The notes under the pieces are model-generated. The model ran no database searches and was not told where the DNA came from. It worked only from the letters and a program-made list of their open reading frames with translations. A program made the translations under genes and the position numbers. This document shows positions 41,034 to 50,340 of a stretch of DNA of 64,000 nt, in pieces; within the stretch, counting starts at the first letter, position 1; each line of letters opens with the position of its first letter. Source of the DNA: JBOHTO01 sp050733695 (lineage in GTDB: Bacteria > Gemmatimonadota > Gemmatimonadetes > Gemmatimonadales > Gemmatimonadaceae); contig JBOHTO010000070.1 in the NCBI GenBank assembly GCA_050733695.1, positions 1-64,000 of the forward strand, written 5' to 3'.

Positions 41034-43213
41034 TGCTTCTCCAGAGCGTGAACGCCGGCAGCGCGAGCGAGTCGTTGCACGCCGGGGCGCATCCTCTCTC
41101 CGGCGGGGCCGCGGAGTGGCTGTGGCTCCTGCCCCTGCTCCCCCTGCTCGGGTTCGTGATCAACGGGCTCCTGTCAGTGTTCACGGCGACGCGCATGGGG
41201 CCGGGTGACCCGTCCGCCGCGTCGGCCGCGACGGGGGTGGCCCGCACGCACGAGGACGGCCGTCACCCCGCCGCCATCGTCTCGAGCGTGATCGGTCCCC
41301 TCGTCCTCCTGCTCTCGTTCGCACTCGCCGTCTGGATGCTCACCGACATGCTCGCCGCCGGTGCGATCGAGGGTCCTTTCCTCCAGCACTATTTCAGTTG
41401 GATGCCGGCCGGCGATCTGACCATCGACGCAGCTTTCCAGCTCGACCAGCTCTCGATGGTCATGGTCCTCGTGATCACGGGCGTGGGCGCGCTCATACAC
41501 ATCTTCAGCGTCGGCTACATGCGCGCCGATCCGGGGTACCCGCGCTACTTCGCGTATCTGAATCTGTTCGTGTTCTTCATGCTCGTCCTCGTCCTGGGAG
41601 CGAGCTATCCCGTTCTTTTTGTGGGCTGGGAGGGCGTGGGTCTCTGCTCGTATCTGCTGATCGGGTTCTGGTTCACTGACAGGGCGAACGCTGACGCAGG
41701 CAAGAAGGCGTTCATCGTGAACCGGATCGGCGACTTCGGGTTCCTGGTCGCGATGTTCATGCTCTTCGCCAACCTCGGCGTGCTCGATTTCGCAGGTGTC
41801 AACGCGGCGGCACCATCGCTCGGCAGCGGAAGTACCCTGACCACCGCGATCTGCCTCTTCCTGTTTCTCGGCTGTGCCGGCAAGAGCGCGCAGATTCCGC
41901 TCTACGTCTGGCTCCCGGATGCGATGGCGGGACCGACACCCGTATCGGCGCTCATCCACGCGGCCACGATGGTCACGGCCGGTGTGTATCTCGTCGCCCG
42001 CAGCGCCGCACTGTTCGCAATGTCGCCCGTTGCCAGTCTCACCGTTGCACTCGTCGGCGCCCTCACGGCGCTGTTCGCGGCGACTATCGGGCTCAAGCAG
42101 TGGGACATGAAGAAGGTGCTCGCATATTCGACCATCTCGCAGCTCGGCTACATGTTCGTGGCGGTTGGCGTCGGCGCGTACGTGGCAGGGATGTTCCACC
42201 TGGTGACGCACGCATTCTTCAAGGCGCTTCTCTTCCTGGGAGCCGGCTCGGTCATCCACGCGATGCACGCAGCGTATCACCACACGCACAGCCATGAGGA
42301 CGCGCAGGACATGCGCAACATGGGCGGCCTTCGCCGTGCACTTCCGTGGACGTGGGGCCTGATGTGGATCGCCACCCTCGCTATCGCGGGCATCCCGGTT
42401 TTCTCCGGCTTCTTCTCCAAGGACGAGATACTGACCGGCGTGTTCGCACGCGCCCACGATACGCCCCTCGCCGACGCCACGCTGCTGGGCGTCCCCGGCG
42501 GCTTCGTCATGTACGCGATCTATGGGCTCGGGCTCGTTGTCGCCCTGCTCACCGCCATATACATGACGCGGATGATGCTCTACACCTTCCACGGGTCCAA
42601 CAGGACCGGAGAGGAGGAGCGGAAACACCTGCACGAAGCGCCCTTGCTCATGACACTTCCGCTCATCGTCCTCGGCGCGCTGAGCGCCGCTGGTGGCTGG
42701 CTCAACCTCCCGGCGATCTTCGCTTTCCTCGGCCCGGAGCGTCTGCTGCATGACTGGCTCGCACCGGTGGTGGAGGCACCCGCGCTCGTGCTGGCCGGCG
42801 GCCGCGAGCCGCATCTCTCTCATGGCACGGAGCTCGTGCTGATCGGCGTGGCTGTCACCGCCGCGCTGGCAGGGATTGTCTTCGCTCTTGCGCGACTGAA
42901 GACCGCCCGCCTCGTGCCCAAGCGCGACGCCGCACCGGAGACCGGCATGCACCGCGTGCTTGCCAACAAGTATTACGTGGATGAAGCGTATGACCGCGGC
43001 ATCGTGGGGCCAACCGTGTCCGGCTCGCGCCACGTGCTCTGGCGCGGGATCGACGCCGGAATCATCGACGGTCTCTTCGTCAATGGCAGCGCGTACCTGA
43101 TGCGCGGCGTCGGTTGGCTTGGTTCGCGGCTGCAATCCGGGCAGACGGGCGTCTACGCGTGGGTCTTCGCGCTGGGGGTTCTGCTGCTGTTGGGCGCCTT
43201 CACACTCGGCTGA
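41030..43213 (+). CDS. nuoL: NADH-quinone oxidoreductase subunit L
   Basis: Large antiporter-like proton-pumping subunit of 727 aa with about 16 helices. The conserved core includes GWEGVGLCSYLLIGFW, PDAMAGPTPVSALIHAATMV (in part) and SQLGYMFVAVGVGAY. A His-rich loop (HAMHAAYHHTHSHED) is characteristic of this subunit. The C-terminal lateral helix is present. nuoM starts five bases after the stop. Confidence 0.96.
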   Translation: MMLLQSVNAGSASESLHAGAHPLSGGAAEWLWLLPLLPLLGFVINGLLSVFTATRMGPGDPSAASAATGVARTHEDGRHPAAIVSSVIGPLVLLLSFALAVWMLTDMLAAGAIEGPFLQHYFSWMPAGDLTIDAAFQLDQLSMVMVLVITGVGALIHIFSVGYMRADPGYPRYFAYLNLFVFFMLVLVLGASYPVLFVGWEGVGLCSYLLIGFWFTDRANADAGKKAFIVNRIGDFGFLVAMFMLFANLGVLDFAGVNAAAPSLGSGSTLTTAICLFLFLGCAGKSAQIPLYVWLPDAMAGPTPVSALIHAATMVTAGVYLVARSAALFAMSPVASLTVALVGALTALFAATIGLKQWDMKKVLAYSTISQLGYMFVAVGVGAYVAGMFHLVTHAFFKALLFLGAGSVIHAMHAAYHHTHSHEDAQDMRNMGGLRRALPWTWGLMWIATLAIAGIPVFSGFFSKDEILTGVFARAHDTPLADATLLGVPGGFVMYAIYGLGLVVALLTAIYMTRMMLYTFHGSNRTGEEERKHLHEAPLLMTLPLIVLGALSAAGGWLNLPAIFAFLGPERLLHDWLAPVVEAPALVLAGGREPHLSHGTELVLIGVAVTAALAGIVFALARLKTARLVPKRDAAPETGMHRVLANKYYVDEAYDRGIVGPTVSGSRHVLWRGIDAGIIDGLFVNGSAYLMRGVGWLGSRLQSGQTGVYAWVFALGVLLLLGAFTLG

Positions 43214-43218
43214 GAGAG

Positions 43219-45174
43219 ATGAACGACCTTCTCCGCACGGCCGGTTATGACGGCTGGATACTCCCGGCCCTGCTCATCGTCCCCCTGATCGGCGCCGTCG
43301 GGCTCTGGATACATGGCGCAATCGTTCCGCACGGAGAGGACAGGACGGACCCGGAGCCTGACGGCGCCGCGCGCTGGATCGCCCTCGGCATCCTTCTGCT
43401 CGAGTTCCTGCTGTCACTCGGGCTCTGGTGGTCCTACGATCCGGCCGGCCCCGCCTGGCAGGCGGGCGTCACCGCCAGGTGGATTCCTTCGTGGGGCGTC
43501 AGCTTCGCTCTCGGCATTGACGGGATTGCCGTGATGATGATCCTGCTCACGACTTTCCTGATGCCGCTCTCAGTGTTGGGGAGCTGGACCGGAATCCGGA
43601 CGAAGACGCACAGTTTCTACGCACTGCTGCTCGTGCTCACGACCGGAATGCTCGGCGTTTTCATGGCGCTCGACCTGGTGCTGTTCTATGTCATGTGGGA
43701 GGTCATGCTCGTTCCGATGTACTTCATCATCGGCATCTGGGGCGGGGCACGGCGCGTGTATGCGAGCCTCAAGTTCTTCATCTACACGATGCTCGGCTCG
43801 CTGGTCATGCTCGTCGCCATCCTGTTTCTTGGCAGTATCGCTCGGGATCCGGCGACGGGGACGTGGAGCTTCGCGTACGCGGACGCCATCGGCGCTGCGA
43901 GTGCCCTGACGCTCACCGGCTCACTGCTGCTCTTCGGCGCGTTCTTCCTTGCCTTCGCGGTCAAGGTGCCGATGTTCCCGTTCCATACATGGCTGCCGGA
44001 TGCCCACGTGGAAGCGCCCACCGCGGGCTCGGTGATACTTGCCGGTATCATGCTGAAGATGGGCACATATGGATTCCTCCGCTTCGCCCTCCCGCTATTC
44101 CCCGACGCCGCGATGCATCCCACGGTGCGCATCAGCATTCTCGCGCTCGCCGTCGTCGGCATCATCTACGGCGCGCTCGTGGCGATGGTACAACCCGACT
44201 TCAAGAAGCTCGTCGCCTACTCTTCCGTCAGCCATCTCGGCTTCGTCATGCTGGGCATATTCGCTCTCACTCTCGAGAGCGTGCAGGGTGCGCTCATGGT
44301 GATGATCAACCACGGCATCTCCACGGGCGCACTGTTTTTTCTGATCGGGATGATCTATGAGCGACGCCATTCCCGCATGATCGACGATTACGGTGGCATC
44401 GCGCGGGTGGTGCCGCTGTTCGCTGCGCTATTGACGTTCGTCGCGCTCAGCAGCATCGGACTACCCGGAACGAACGGCTTCGTGGGCGAGTTTCTGGTGC
44501 TGGTTGGCGCGTTCAGAACGCATCCACTGCTCACGACGGTCGCGACGACGGGAGTGATCTTCGCCGCCGCATATCTGCTCTGGGCCATCCAGCGCATCCT
44601 CTTCAACCCGCTGAAGCACACGGAGAACGTGGCGCTGACCGACCTCAACTGGCGCGAGCTCGGGCTCATGGCACCACTGGTCGCCGTCATCATCTGGCTC
44701 GGCATCTACCCCGCGCCAGTACTCAGGCGCATGGAGCCATCCGCCGCGCGCTTCATAGAGCAGGTGGAAGCGGGCGCTGCCCGCAGCACGATGCGCGCAC
44801 AGGCTGGTGCTTCCGCGCCCGGGCGGGAAATGCGGCCCGCAGCGGGGGGGGGGGGGGACCGCTGTGGTGACGTTCGAGCTGACGCATCCGGGCGAGCTCG
44901 CGCTGGCGCTCGGGCCGGACCTGCTGCTCATGGGAGGCGCGATGATCCTCCTGCTCTGGGCCGGGTGGCGGCGCGAGAGCGAGAGCCACCAGCGGGCCGT
45001 CGGAGTCGGCTCGCTGGTACTCACGGGTCTGGTCGCGGCCGCCGTCGTCGCATATCTCATGGCCGACGTCTCGGCGGGACGCGGCGCGATCGCGGTCGAC
45101 AGGTTCCGCTGGATAGCGGACCTTGTCTTCCTGCTCGGCACGGGGTTCACCGTCGCCCTGTCGATGGACTATAA
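43219..45174 (+). CDS. nuoM: NADH-quinone oxidoreductase subunit M (3' end out of frame as sequenced)
   Basis: Antiporter-like proton-pumping subunit. The core (about residues 1-520) is normal, with MWEVMLVPMYFIIGIWGG, PDAHVEAPTAGSVILAGIML (in part) and SSVSHLGFVMLGI. After PAA the frame enters a 14-G tract (44844-44857) and then reads through nuoN in a wrong frame as a low-complexity Arg-rich tail to 45174, giving 651 aa. Adding one G (or removing two) would end the protein as GGGGGPLW with TGA at 44868-44870, a GTGA overlap with nuoN and about 550 aa, the length expected of NuoM. I consider the tail an artefact of the tract length, whether a sequencing error or true slippage. ATG 43219 has GAGAGAG ahead of it. 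Confidence 0.85.
   Translation: MNDLLRTAGYDGWILPALLIVPLIGAVGLWIHGAIVPHGEDRTDPEPDGAARWIALGILLLEFLLSLGLWWSYDPAGPAWQAGVTARWIPSWGVSFALGIDGIAVMMILLTTFLMPLSVLGSWTGIRTKTHSFYALLLVLTTGMLGVFMALDLVLFYVMWEVMLVPMYFIIGIWGGARRVYASLKFFIYTMLGSLVMLVAILFLGSIARDPATGTWSFAYADAIGAASALTLTGSLLLFGAFFLAFAVKVPMFPFHTWLPDAHVEAPTAGSVILAGIMLKMGTYGFLRFALPLFPDAAMHPTVRISILALAVVGIIYGALVAMVQPDFKKLVAYSSVSHLGFVMLGIFALTLESVQGALMVMINHGISTGALFFLIGMIYERRHSRMIDDYGGIARVVPLFAALLTFVALSSIGLPGTNGFVGEFLVLVGAFRTHPLLTTVATTGVIFAAAYLLWAIQRILFNPLKHTENVALTDLNWRELGLMAPLVAVIIWLGIYPAPVLRRMEPSAARFIEQVEAGAARSTMRAQAGASAPGREMRPAAGGGGDRCGDVRADASGRARAGARAGPAAHGRRDDPPALGRVAAREREPPAGRRSRLAGTHGSGRGRRRRISHGRRLGGTRRDRGRQVPLDSGPCLPARHGVHRRPVDGL
44844..44857 (+). 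repeat. 14-G homopolymer at the nuoM/nuoN junction
   Basis: An uninterrupted run of 14 G residues lies six bases before the first candidate nuoN GTG. Its length decides the NuoM reading frame. It also sits where the nuoN ribosome site would be. Such tracts are prone to polymerase slippage and to base-calling error. Confidence 0.95.
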
Positions 45175-46402
45175 CAGACGGCAGGGTATCACGTCGCCGG
45201 AGACGCACGTTCTCGTCCTGTTTGCGACGTCCGGGATGATGCTGCTCGCCGCAGCGCGCGACCTCATGATCGTCTTCCTGGGCATCGAGGTGATGTCCAT
45301 CGCCGTGTACGCGCTCTCGGCCGTGAACAGGCGCAGCGTGCGCGGCGCGGAGGGCGCGCTCAAGTATTTTCTGCTGGGCGCGTTCTCGACCGCGTTCCTC
45401 CTCTACGGAATCGCGCTCGTCTACGGAGCGACGGGCGCGACCGAGCTGCTCGTCATCGGCGAGCGTATCTCGGAGTTCGGCCTCTCAGGGAGTCCGATAC
45501 TCCTGGCCGGAATCGCGCTGCTCCTGGTCGGATTCGCGTTCAAGGTGGCGGCGGCACCGTTCCACATGTGGGCGCCGGACGTGTACGAAGGCGCCCCCAC
45601 TCCGATCACCGCGTACATGGCGGCATCGGTCAAGGCGGCCGCGTTCGCTGCGTTCCTCCGGGTATGGCTGGAGGCTTTTCCGCTCGTTGCCGAGCACTGG
45701 CACACCGCTGTCGTCGCTCTCGCAGTCGTGACGATGATCGGCGGCAACGTCATCGCGCTTTCGCAGCGCAACATCAAGCGGCTGCTGGCCTACTCGAGCA
45801 TCGCCCACGCGGGCTACGTTCTCATCGCCGTCGCCGTCGGCTCGCGGCTCGGCGCCGCTGCCTTCCTCTTCTACCTGACGGCCTACACCCTCGCGACCAT
45901 GGGTGCGTTCGGCGTCGTCGTCGCCCTTGGCAACGAGGGGGAGTCGAATCTGCACGTCGACGATTACTCAGGACTGTGGACAACACGTCCCTGGCTCGCG
46001 GCCGCCATGGCGATCTTCATGCTGGCGCTTCTGGGATTCCCGGTATTCGGCGGCATCGGGTTCTTCGCCAAGTGGTATCTTCTCGAAGCCACACTGGCTG
46101 CGCCGAACGCCGAGGCGCTGCTCGCGATCACGCTCGTACTCACGAGCGTCGTGTCTGCCGGCTACTATCTGTATGTCGTGATGGTGATGTTCATGCGTCC
46201 ACACCGGGATGGGGCATTCGCGGGGCCGCGGGCCGGGGGTCTCACGAAGCTCGTGGTGGGCGCTGCAGCCCTGCTCATTCTCGCCTTTGGCGTCTATCCG
46301 GAGCCGCTCGTGCGGCTCACCCGGCGTGCGACGGCGGCGGTCATCGGGCAGCAGGTGCCCAGCGCGAGACTGCCGGAGCCCTCCGCCGTTCCGCTGCGGT
46401 AG
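44867..46402 (+). CDS. nuoN: NADH-quinone oxidoreductase subunit N
   Basis: Third antiporter-like proton-pumping subunit, about 511 aa. Conserved parts include LEVMSIAVYALSAVNRRS-like sequence, APFHMWAPDVYEGAPTPITAYMA (in part) and LLAYSSIAHAGYVLIAV. Two in-frame GTG codons (44864 and 44867) precede VTFEL. I prefer 44867 because it gives the GTGA overlap seen across the operon once the nuoM frame is corrected. Last nuo gene. Confidence 0.92.
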   Translation: MTFELTHPGELALALGPDLLLMGGAMILLLWAGWRRESESHQRAVGVGSLVLTGLVAAAVVAYLMADVSAGRGAIAVDRFRWIADLVFLLGTGFTVALSMDYNRRQGITSPETHVLVLFATSGMMLLAAARDLMIVFLGIEVMSIAVYALSAVNRRSVRGAEGALKYFLLGAFSTAFLLYGIALVYGATGATELLVIGERISEFGLSGSPILLAGIALLLVGFAFKVAAAPFHMWAPDVYEGAPTPITAYMAASVKAAAFAAFLRVWLEAFPLVAEHWHTAVVALAVVTMIGGNVIALSQRNIKRLLAYSSIAHAGYVLIAVAVGSRLGAAAFLFYLTAYTLATMGAFGVVVALGNEGESNLHVDDYSGLWTTRPWLAAAMAIFMLALLGFPVFGGIGFFAKWYLLEATLAAPNAEALLAITLVLTSVVSAGYYLYVVMVMFMRPHRDGAFAGPRAGGLTKLVVGAAALLILAFGVYPEPLVRLTRRATAAVIGQQVPSARLPEPSAVPLR

Positions 46403-46459
46403 CACGACAGGGGGGGGTTGCGCCGCGGAATCGAAGAGCATCCACAGCAGAGACTCACG

Positions 46460-47833
46460 ATGACAACGAGCGCAGGGATATTCCGGCAGTATGACATTCG
46501 TGGTGTGGTCGGAGACGATCTCACCGGTGAGGCCGCGCGCGCGATCGGGCGCGCGTTCGCGACGCTTCTCGCGGATCGTGACATCGGCGGTGCCGTCGCC
46601 GTGGGGCGCGACAACCGGCCCAGCGGATCGGAGCTCAGGGCGCAGCTCGTGCGTGGGCTCGGCGAATCGGGTGTGGACGTGGTGGACATCGGCATAGTTC
46701 CGACTCCCCTGCTCTACTGGTCGCTGCACCACCTCGACGTCGCAGGCGGCATCCAGATCACGGGCTCGCACAATCCGCCGGAGTACAACGGCTTCAAGCT
46801 GTCCGTGGGTCAGGCATCGCTGCACGGCGAGGAGATAGCCGGCCTGCACGAGATCATCGCCGCCGAGCGCTTCCGAACGGGGAATGGGAGCGTGCGGGAA
46901 GAGAAGGTGATCGACCGCTACATCGACGACATCGTGACACGCGTCGGTCCACTCTCCCGTGACCTGCGCATGGTGATCGATTGTGGCAACGGCGTGGGTG
47001 CCGTCGTCGCGCCGGCCCTCTTCGAGCGGCTCGGCGTCGCGTTCACCGGCATCTTCTGCGAGAGCGACGGCACCTTCCCCAACCACCATCCCGATCCCAC
47101 GGTGGCAGCCAATCTGCAGGACCTCATTGTCACCGTCGAGAACGAGACGGCCGACATCGGAATCGCCCTCGACGGAGACGCGGACAGGATTGGCGTCGTC
47201 GATGCCCGGGGCGAGATCATCTGGGGCGATCACGTGCTCATCCTGTACGCGCGCGACGTGCTGGAGCGAACGGGCAGGGGTCAGCCGATCATCTTCGACG
47301 TGAAGTGCTCGCAGGCCCTGCCGAAGGCCATCGAGGATGCGGGCGGCGTTCCGATCATGTGGAAGACAGGACATTCGCTGATCAAGGACAAGATGAAGGC
47401 CGAGAAGGCGCCCGTTGCCGGCGAGATGTCGGGGCACATGTTCTTCGCCGAAGGGTTCTACGGACATGACGATGCACTGTATGCCGCGGCGCGTCTCCTC
47501 CGCATAGTGGCCGATTCAGGGAAGAGCGTGGCCGGGATGCTTTCCGACGTGCAGCACTTCGTTGCCACCCCCGAGATTCGGGTCGACTGCCCCGACGACA
47601 GGAAGTTCGGCATCGTGGAAGACGCCGTTCGGTACTTCAAGTCGAAGTACGATGTCGTGGATGTCGATGGTGCGCGCGTCCTCTTCGGCGATGGCTGGGG
47701 GCTGATCCGGGCATCCAACACTCAGCCGGTGCTCGTGCTCCGGTTCGAGGCCAGAACCGCTGAGCGACTCGCCGCGATCCGCGCCGAGATCGAGTCATGG
47801 CTCCGCGAACAGGGAGTGCAGGTCCTGGCGTGA
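46460..47833 (+). CDS. Phosphomannomutase/phosphoglucomutase
   Basis: Alpha-D-phosphohexomutase family protein of 457 aa, AlgC-like, that interconverts hexose 1- and 6-phosphates for sugar-nucleotide synthesis. Phosphoserine loop TGSHNPPEYNGFK, metal-binding DGDADRIG, and sugar-specificity loop GEMSGHMFF are intact. N-terminal FRQYDIRGVVG is typical. A 57-base gap separates it from nuoN and includes an 8-G tract (46410-46417). Upstream in-frame TTG 46418 is less likely. The stop overlaps the UPF0182 gene start (GTGA). Confidence 0.93.
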   Translation: MTTSAGIFRQYDIRGVVGDDLTGEAARAIGRAFATLLADRDIGGAVAVGRDNRPSGSELRAQLVRGLGESGVDVVDIGIVPTPLLYWSLHHLDVAGGIQITGSHNPPEYNGFKLSVGQASLHGEEIAGLHEIIAAERFRTGNGSVREEKVIDRYIDDIVTRVGPLSRDLRMVIDCGNGVGAVVAPALFERLGVAFTGIFCESDGTFPNHHPDPTVAANLQDLIVTVENETADIGIALDGDADRIGVVDARGEIIWGDHVLILYARDVLERTGRGQPIIFDVKCSQALPKAIEDAGGVPIMWKTGHSLIKDKMKAEKAPVAGEMSGHMFFAEGFYGHDDALYAAARLLRIVADSGKSVAGMLSDVQHFVATPEIRVDCPDDRKFGIVEDAVRYFKSKYDVVDVDGARVLFGDGWGLIRASNTQPVLVLRFEARTAERLAAIRAEIESWLREQGVQVLA

Positions 47834-50340
47834 GGCCCGGGCGCTGGCTTATTCTCGGCCTCGCCGGCGCCGCGCTCGTACTCCTCGCTGGTCGCGGTCT
47901 CGCCAGCATCTACATCGACCGCCTCTGGTACTCGGCGATGGGTGCTGCGGACCTCTGGCGCGTGCAGACCCTGACCACCGCCGCGCTGCTCTCGGCCTCC
48001 GCCGTCGTCGGCGCCCTTTTCGTGTTCGCGAATCTTCTCGCCGTTCGCCGCTCTGTTGTCTCGCTCGTATTGCCCCGCCGCGTTGGCGACATCGAGATCG
48101 GGGAGGAAATCCCCGGGCGCTACCTCACATGGACCGTCATCGCGATCTCGGTTCTTTTTGGCTTGCTGCTCACCATCTGGCAGGAAGGCTGGACATCCGC
48201 CTGGATCGCCTTTCACGGTCTCCCGTTCGGTGAAACCGATCCGTTTTTCGAGGCCGACCTTGCCTTCTTCGTCTACTGGCTCCCCTTCGAGCGCTCGCTG
48301 TACTTCTGGTCTCTCATCGCCGTTCTGGCCGTGACGGCCCTGGTCGTCTTCCTCTACGCTCTCACGCCAAGCCTGCGATGGGAACGAGGGACTCTGCATG
48401 TATCCCGCTACGTGCGACGCCACCTCACCGTGCTTGGCGGACTTCTGCTGCTCGTGCTGGCCTGGAGCTACCGGCTGGATACCTTCTCCGTGCTGGTTGA
48501 CGGGAGTGGCACTGCCGGGCTTTTCACACCCGCGGATCACGCGGTATCGATCCCCGGCAACCAGATCCTGTCCTGGTTGACCGCGTGCGTCGCTGTGCTC
48601 GTCGTCGTGTTCGGATGGCTCGGACAGACACGCGCGGCTTTCGTTTCCGTGACCGTGATAATCGTCCTCTCGCTCGTCACGCGTGAACTCGCTCCACTGC
48701 TGGCCTCGCGGCTCTCCCCGCCGGGGAGCCCCATCACCCGTGTCAGCGACTATGAGGACACGCGTGCCGGCTATTCGCGCCGGGCCTTCGGCATCGAGCT
48801 GCTCGAGACGACGGACAGTGAACTTGCGTACGACGGATTGCGGGACGCCGTACGCCACGTGCCGGCGTGGGATCCGGAAGCACTGCTCCGAGCGATCGAG
48901 AGCGCTGCCGACGGCGCCCTGACCGGGCCGCGTGTGGGATGGCAACTGTCGCCAATGGGACTCATCGCATTGGTACCCGAACGATTGCGCCGGCCGGACG
49001 CTGCTTCGCCGGACGGCGGCGTGGAGTGGACCGTGCACCGCATTCTCGCGAGCGAAGCGAGCGCGTTCGGCGCGCCCGTCCCGGCCGTTGACTCCGGTGA
49101 TCCCGATGCAGGACAGATCGTTCTTCCTTCATCCCTCGTCGCCGATTCCATGTCGGGATACGTCATCATCGCGGACACGCTCGGCGTGGTCCCGGCACCC
49201 GCGCTCACGGGCGGCCTCTCGCGCCTGGCGCACGCCTGGAGTCTGCAGAACTTCCGGCTGCTGCTCGGAGAGTTGCCGCCCAGGCGGCCCGAGATGCTGC
49301 GCCTGCGCGACGTTCGAGAGCGCGTCGCTGCGCTCGCGCCGTTCTTCGTCCAGGGGAGCGGGGTGCTTCCCGTACTCGTGGCCGATTCTCTTTACTGGAC
49401 CGTCGAGCTGTACTCGGCGTCCTCCAGCTTTCCACTCGCGCTCGATCTCGAGATCGTCGGTTCCGACTACAGCTATTTCCGTCATGCGGCGACGGCGATC
49501 GTCAGCGCGGCCACTGGACGCGTCGCCATTCTCCCAGCCGCTTCACTGGATCCGATCGCGCGAAGCTGGATACGACGTTTTCCAATGCTCTTCGCCTCCG
49601 CATCCGACATCCCGGCGGCGTTGCTGGCGGTGCTGCCGCCGGTGCTCGACGCCGCTCGCGTTCAGGCCACGATCTTCGCTCGCTTCGGGCAGCGCGGAGA
49701 CACCGTCCGCGCTCGCCACCTCCCGCGCGAGAGCGGAGCCGATTCGGCGCTCGCGCGAGGAGCCGATCCTCTCATCGGGCTCGGCGAGACTGTCGGCGCG
49801 CGCTGGCTCGCATGGACGGTGCCAGTGCTCGATGCCAGCGACCTCGTCATCGGCACTGTTGTGGCACTCGGGGGCGGGCAGGCGTTCGAGGGTGCCCAGC
49901 GTGGTGTCTTCTGGATGCCCATCGCCGCACCGCATGTCGAATGGCAGAACGCACTCGATCGCCTGCGGCTGCAGAGTGACAGCGGCCGGGTGATCCCGGG
50001 CGATCCTGGCGCCGCAAGAGGCGCCGTTCGCAGCGTCCCCGTTTCAGCCGGCGTAGCCCTCGTGCAGCCAGCGTACGCCTGGCCCGCGGGAGGATCGCCC
50101 ACGCTCGCGCAGGTCTCCGCGCTGTACGGTGACGAGGCGAGGACCGGCGCCACGCTGAGTGCCGCTGTCGGTTTGGGGATCGACGCCGCGACGCCGTCCT
50201 ACCCTGCAGAATCGGACGACGATCGTGCCGGTTTGCGCCGGCTCTACCAGAGCATGAAGTCGGCCCTCGCACGCGGAGACTGGGCAGCCTTCGGTGCGGC
50301 GTTCGACTCGCTCGGCGCATTTCTCGCTCCGGCACCGTGA
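47830..50340 (+). CDS. UPF0182-family integral membrane protein
   Basis: 836-aa protein of the UPF0182 (COG1615) family, whose function is not known. Seven predicted membrane helices occupy about residues 6-290, and the remaining 540 residues are probably extracytoplasmic. The family signatures WYSAMGAADLW, LPFGETDPFFEADLAFFVYW (in part) and SPPGSPITRVSDYEDTRAGYS-like motifs are present. GTG 47830 gives GTGA overlaps with both neighbours. Translational coupling to a hexose mutase and a carbamate kinase gives no obvious clue to function. Confidence 0.88.
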   Translation: MRPGRWLILGLAGAALVLLAGRGLASIYIDRLWYSAMGAADLWRVQTLTTAALLSASAVVGALFVFANLLAVRRSVVSLVLPRRVGDIEIGEEIPGRYLTWTVIAISVLFGLLLTIWQEGWTSAWIAFHGLPFGETDPFFEADLAFFVYWLPFERSLYFWSLIAVLAVTALVVFLYALTPSLRWERGTLHVSRYVRRHLTVLGGLLLLVLAWSYRLDTFSVLVDGSGTAGLFTPADHAVSIPGNQILSWLTACVAVLVVVFGWLGQTRAAFVSVTVIIVLSLVTRELAPLLASRLSPPGSPITRVSDYEDTRAGYSRRAFGIELLETTDSELAYDGLRDAVRHVPAWDPEALLRAIESAADGALTGPRVGWQLSPMGLIALVPERLRRPDAASPDGGVEWTVHRILASEASAFGAPVPAVDSGDPDAGQIVLPSSLVADSMSGYVIIADTLGVVPAPALTGGLSRLAHAWSLQNFRLLLGELPPRRPEMLRLRDVRERVAALAPFFVQGSGVLPVLVADSLYWTVELYSASSSFPLALDLEIVGSDYSYFRHAATAIVSAATGRVAILPAASLDPIARSWIRRFPMLFASASDIPAALLAVLPPVLDAARVQATIFARFGQRGDTVRARHLPRESGADSALARGADPLIGLGETVGARWLAWTVPVLDASDLVIGTVVALGGGQAFEGAQRGVFWMPIAAPHVEWQNALDRLRLQSDSGRVIPGDPGAARGAVRSVPVSAGVALVQPAYAWPAGGSPTLAQVSALYGDEARTGATLSAAVGLGIDAATPSYPAESDDDRAGLRRLYQSMKSALARGDWAAFGAAFDSLGAFLAPAP

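Noticed and set aside
41174..43135. 653-codon minus-strand open frame opposite nuoL
   Set aside because: The composition is Arg/His/Glu-rich without domains and it mirrors nuoL codons, so it is a shadow frame.
44871..45174. Arg-rich C-terminal tail of NuoM
   Set aside because: It reads nuoN in another frame and is low complexity; it appears only because of the 14-G tract length.
30837..46417. Eight-G tracts at 30837-30844 and 46410-46417 as further phase-variable sites
   Set aside because: Both lie between genes and do not alter a frame, so no effect can be argued from the sequence alone.
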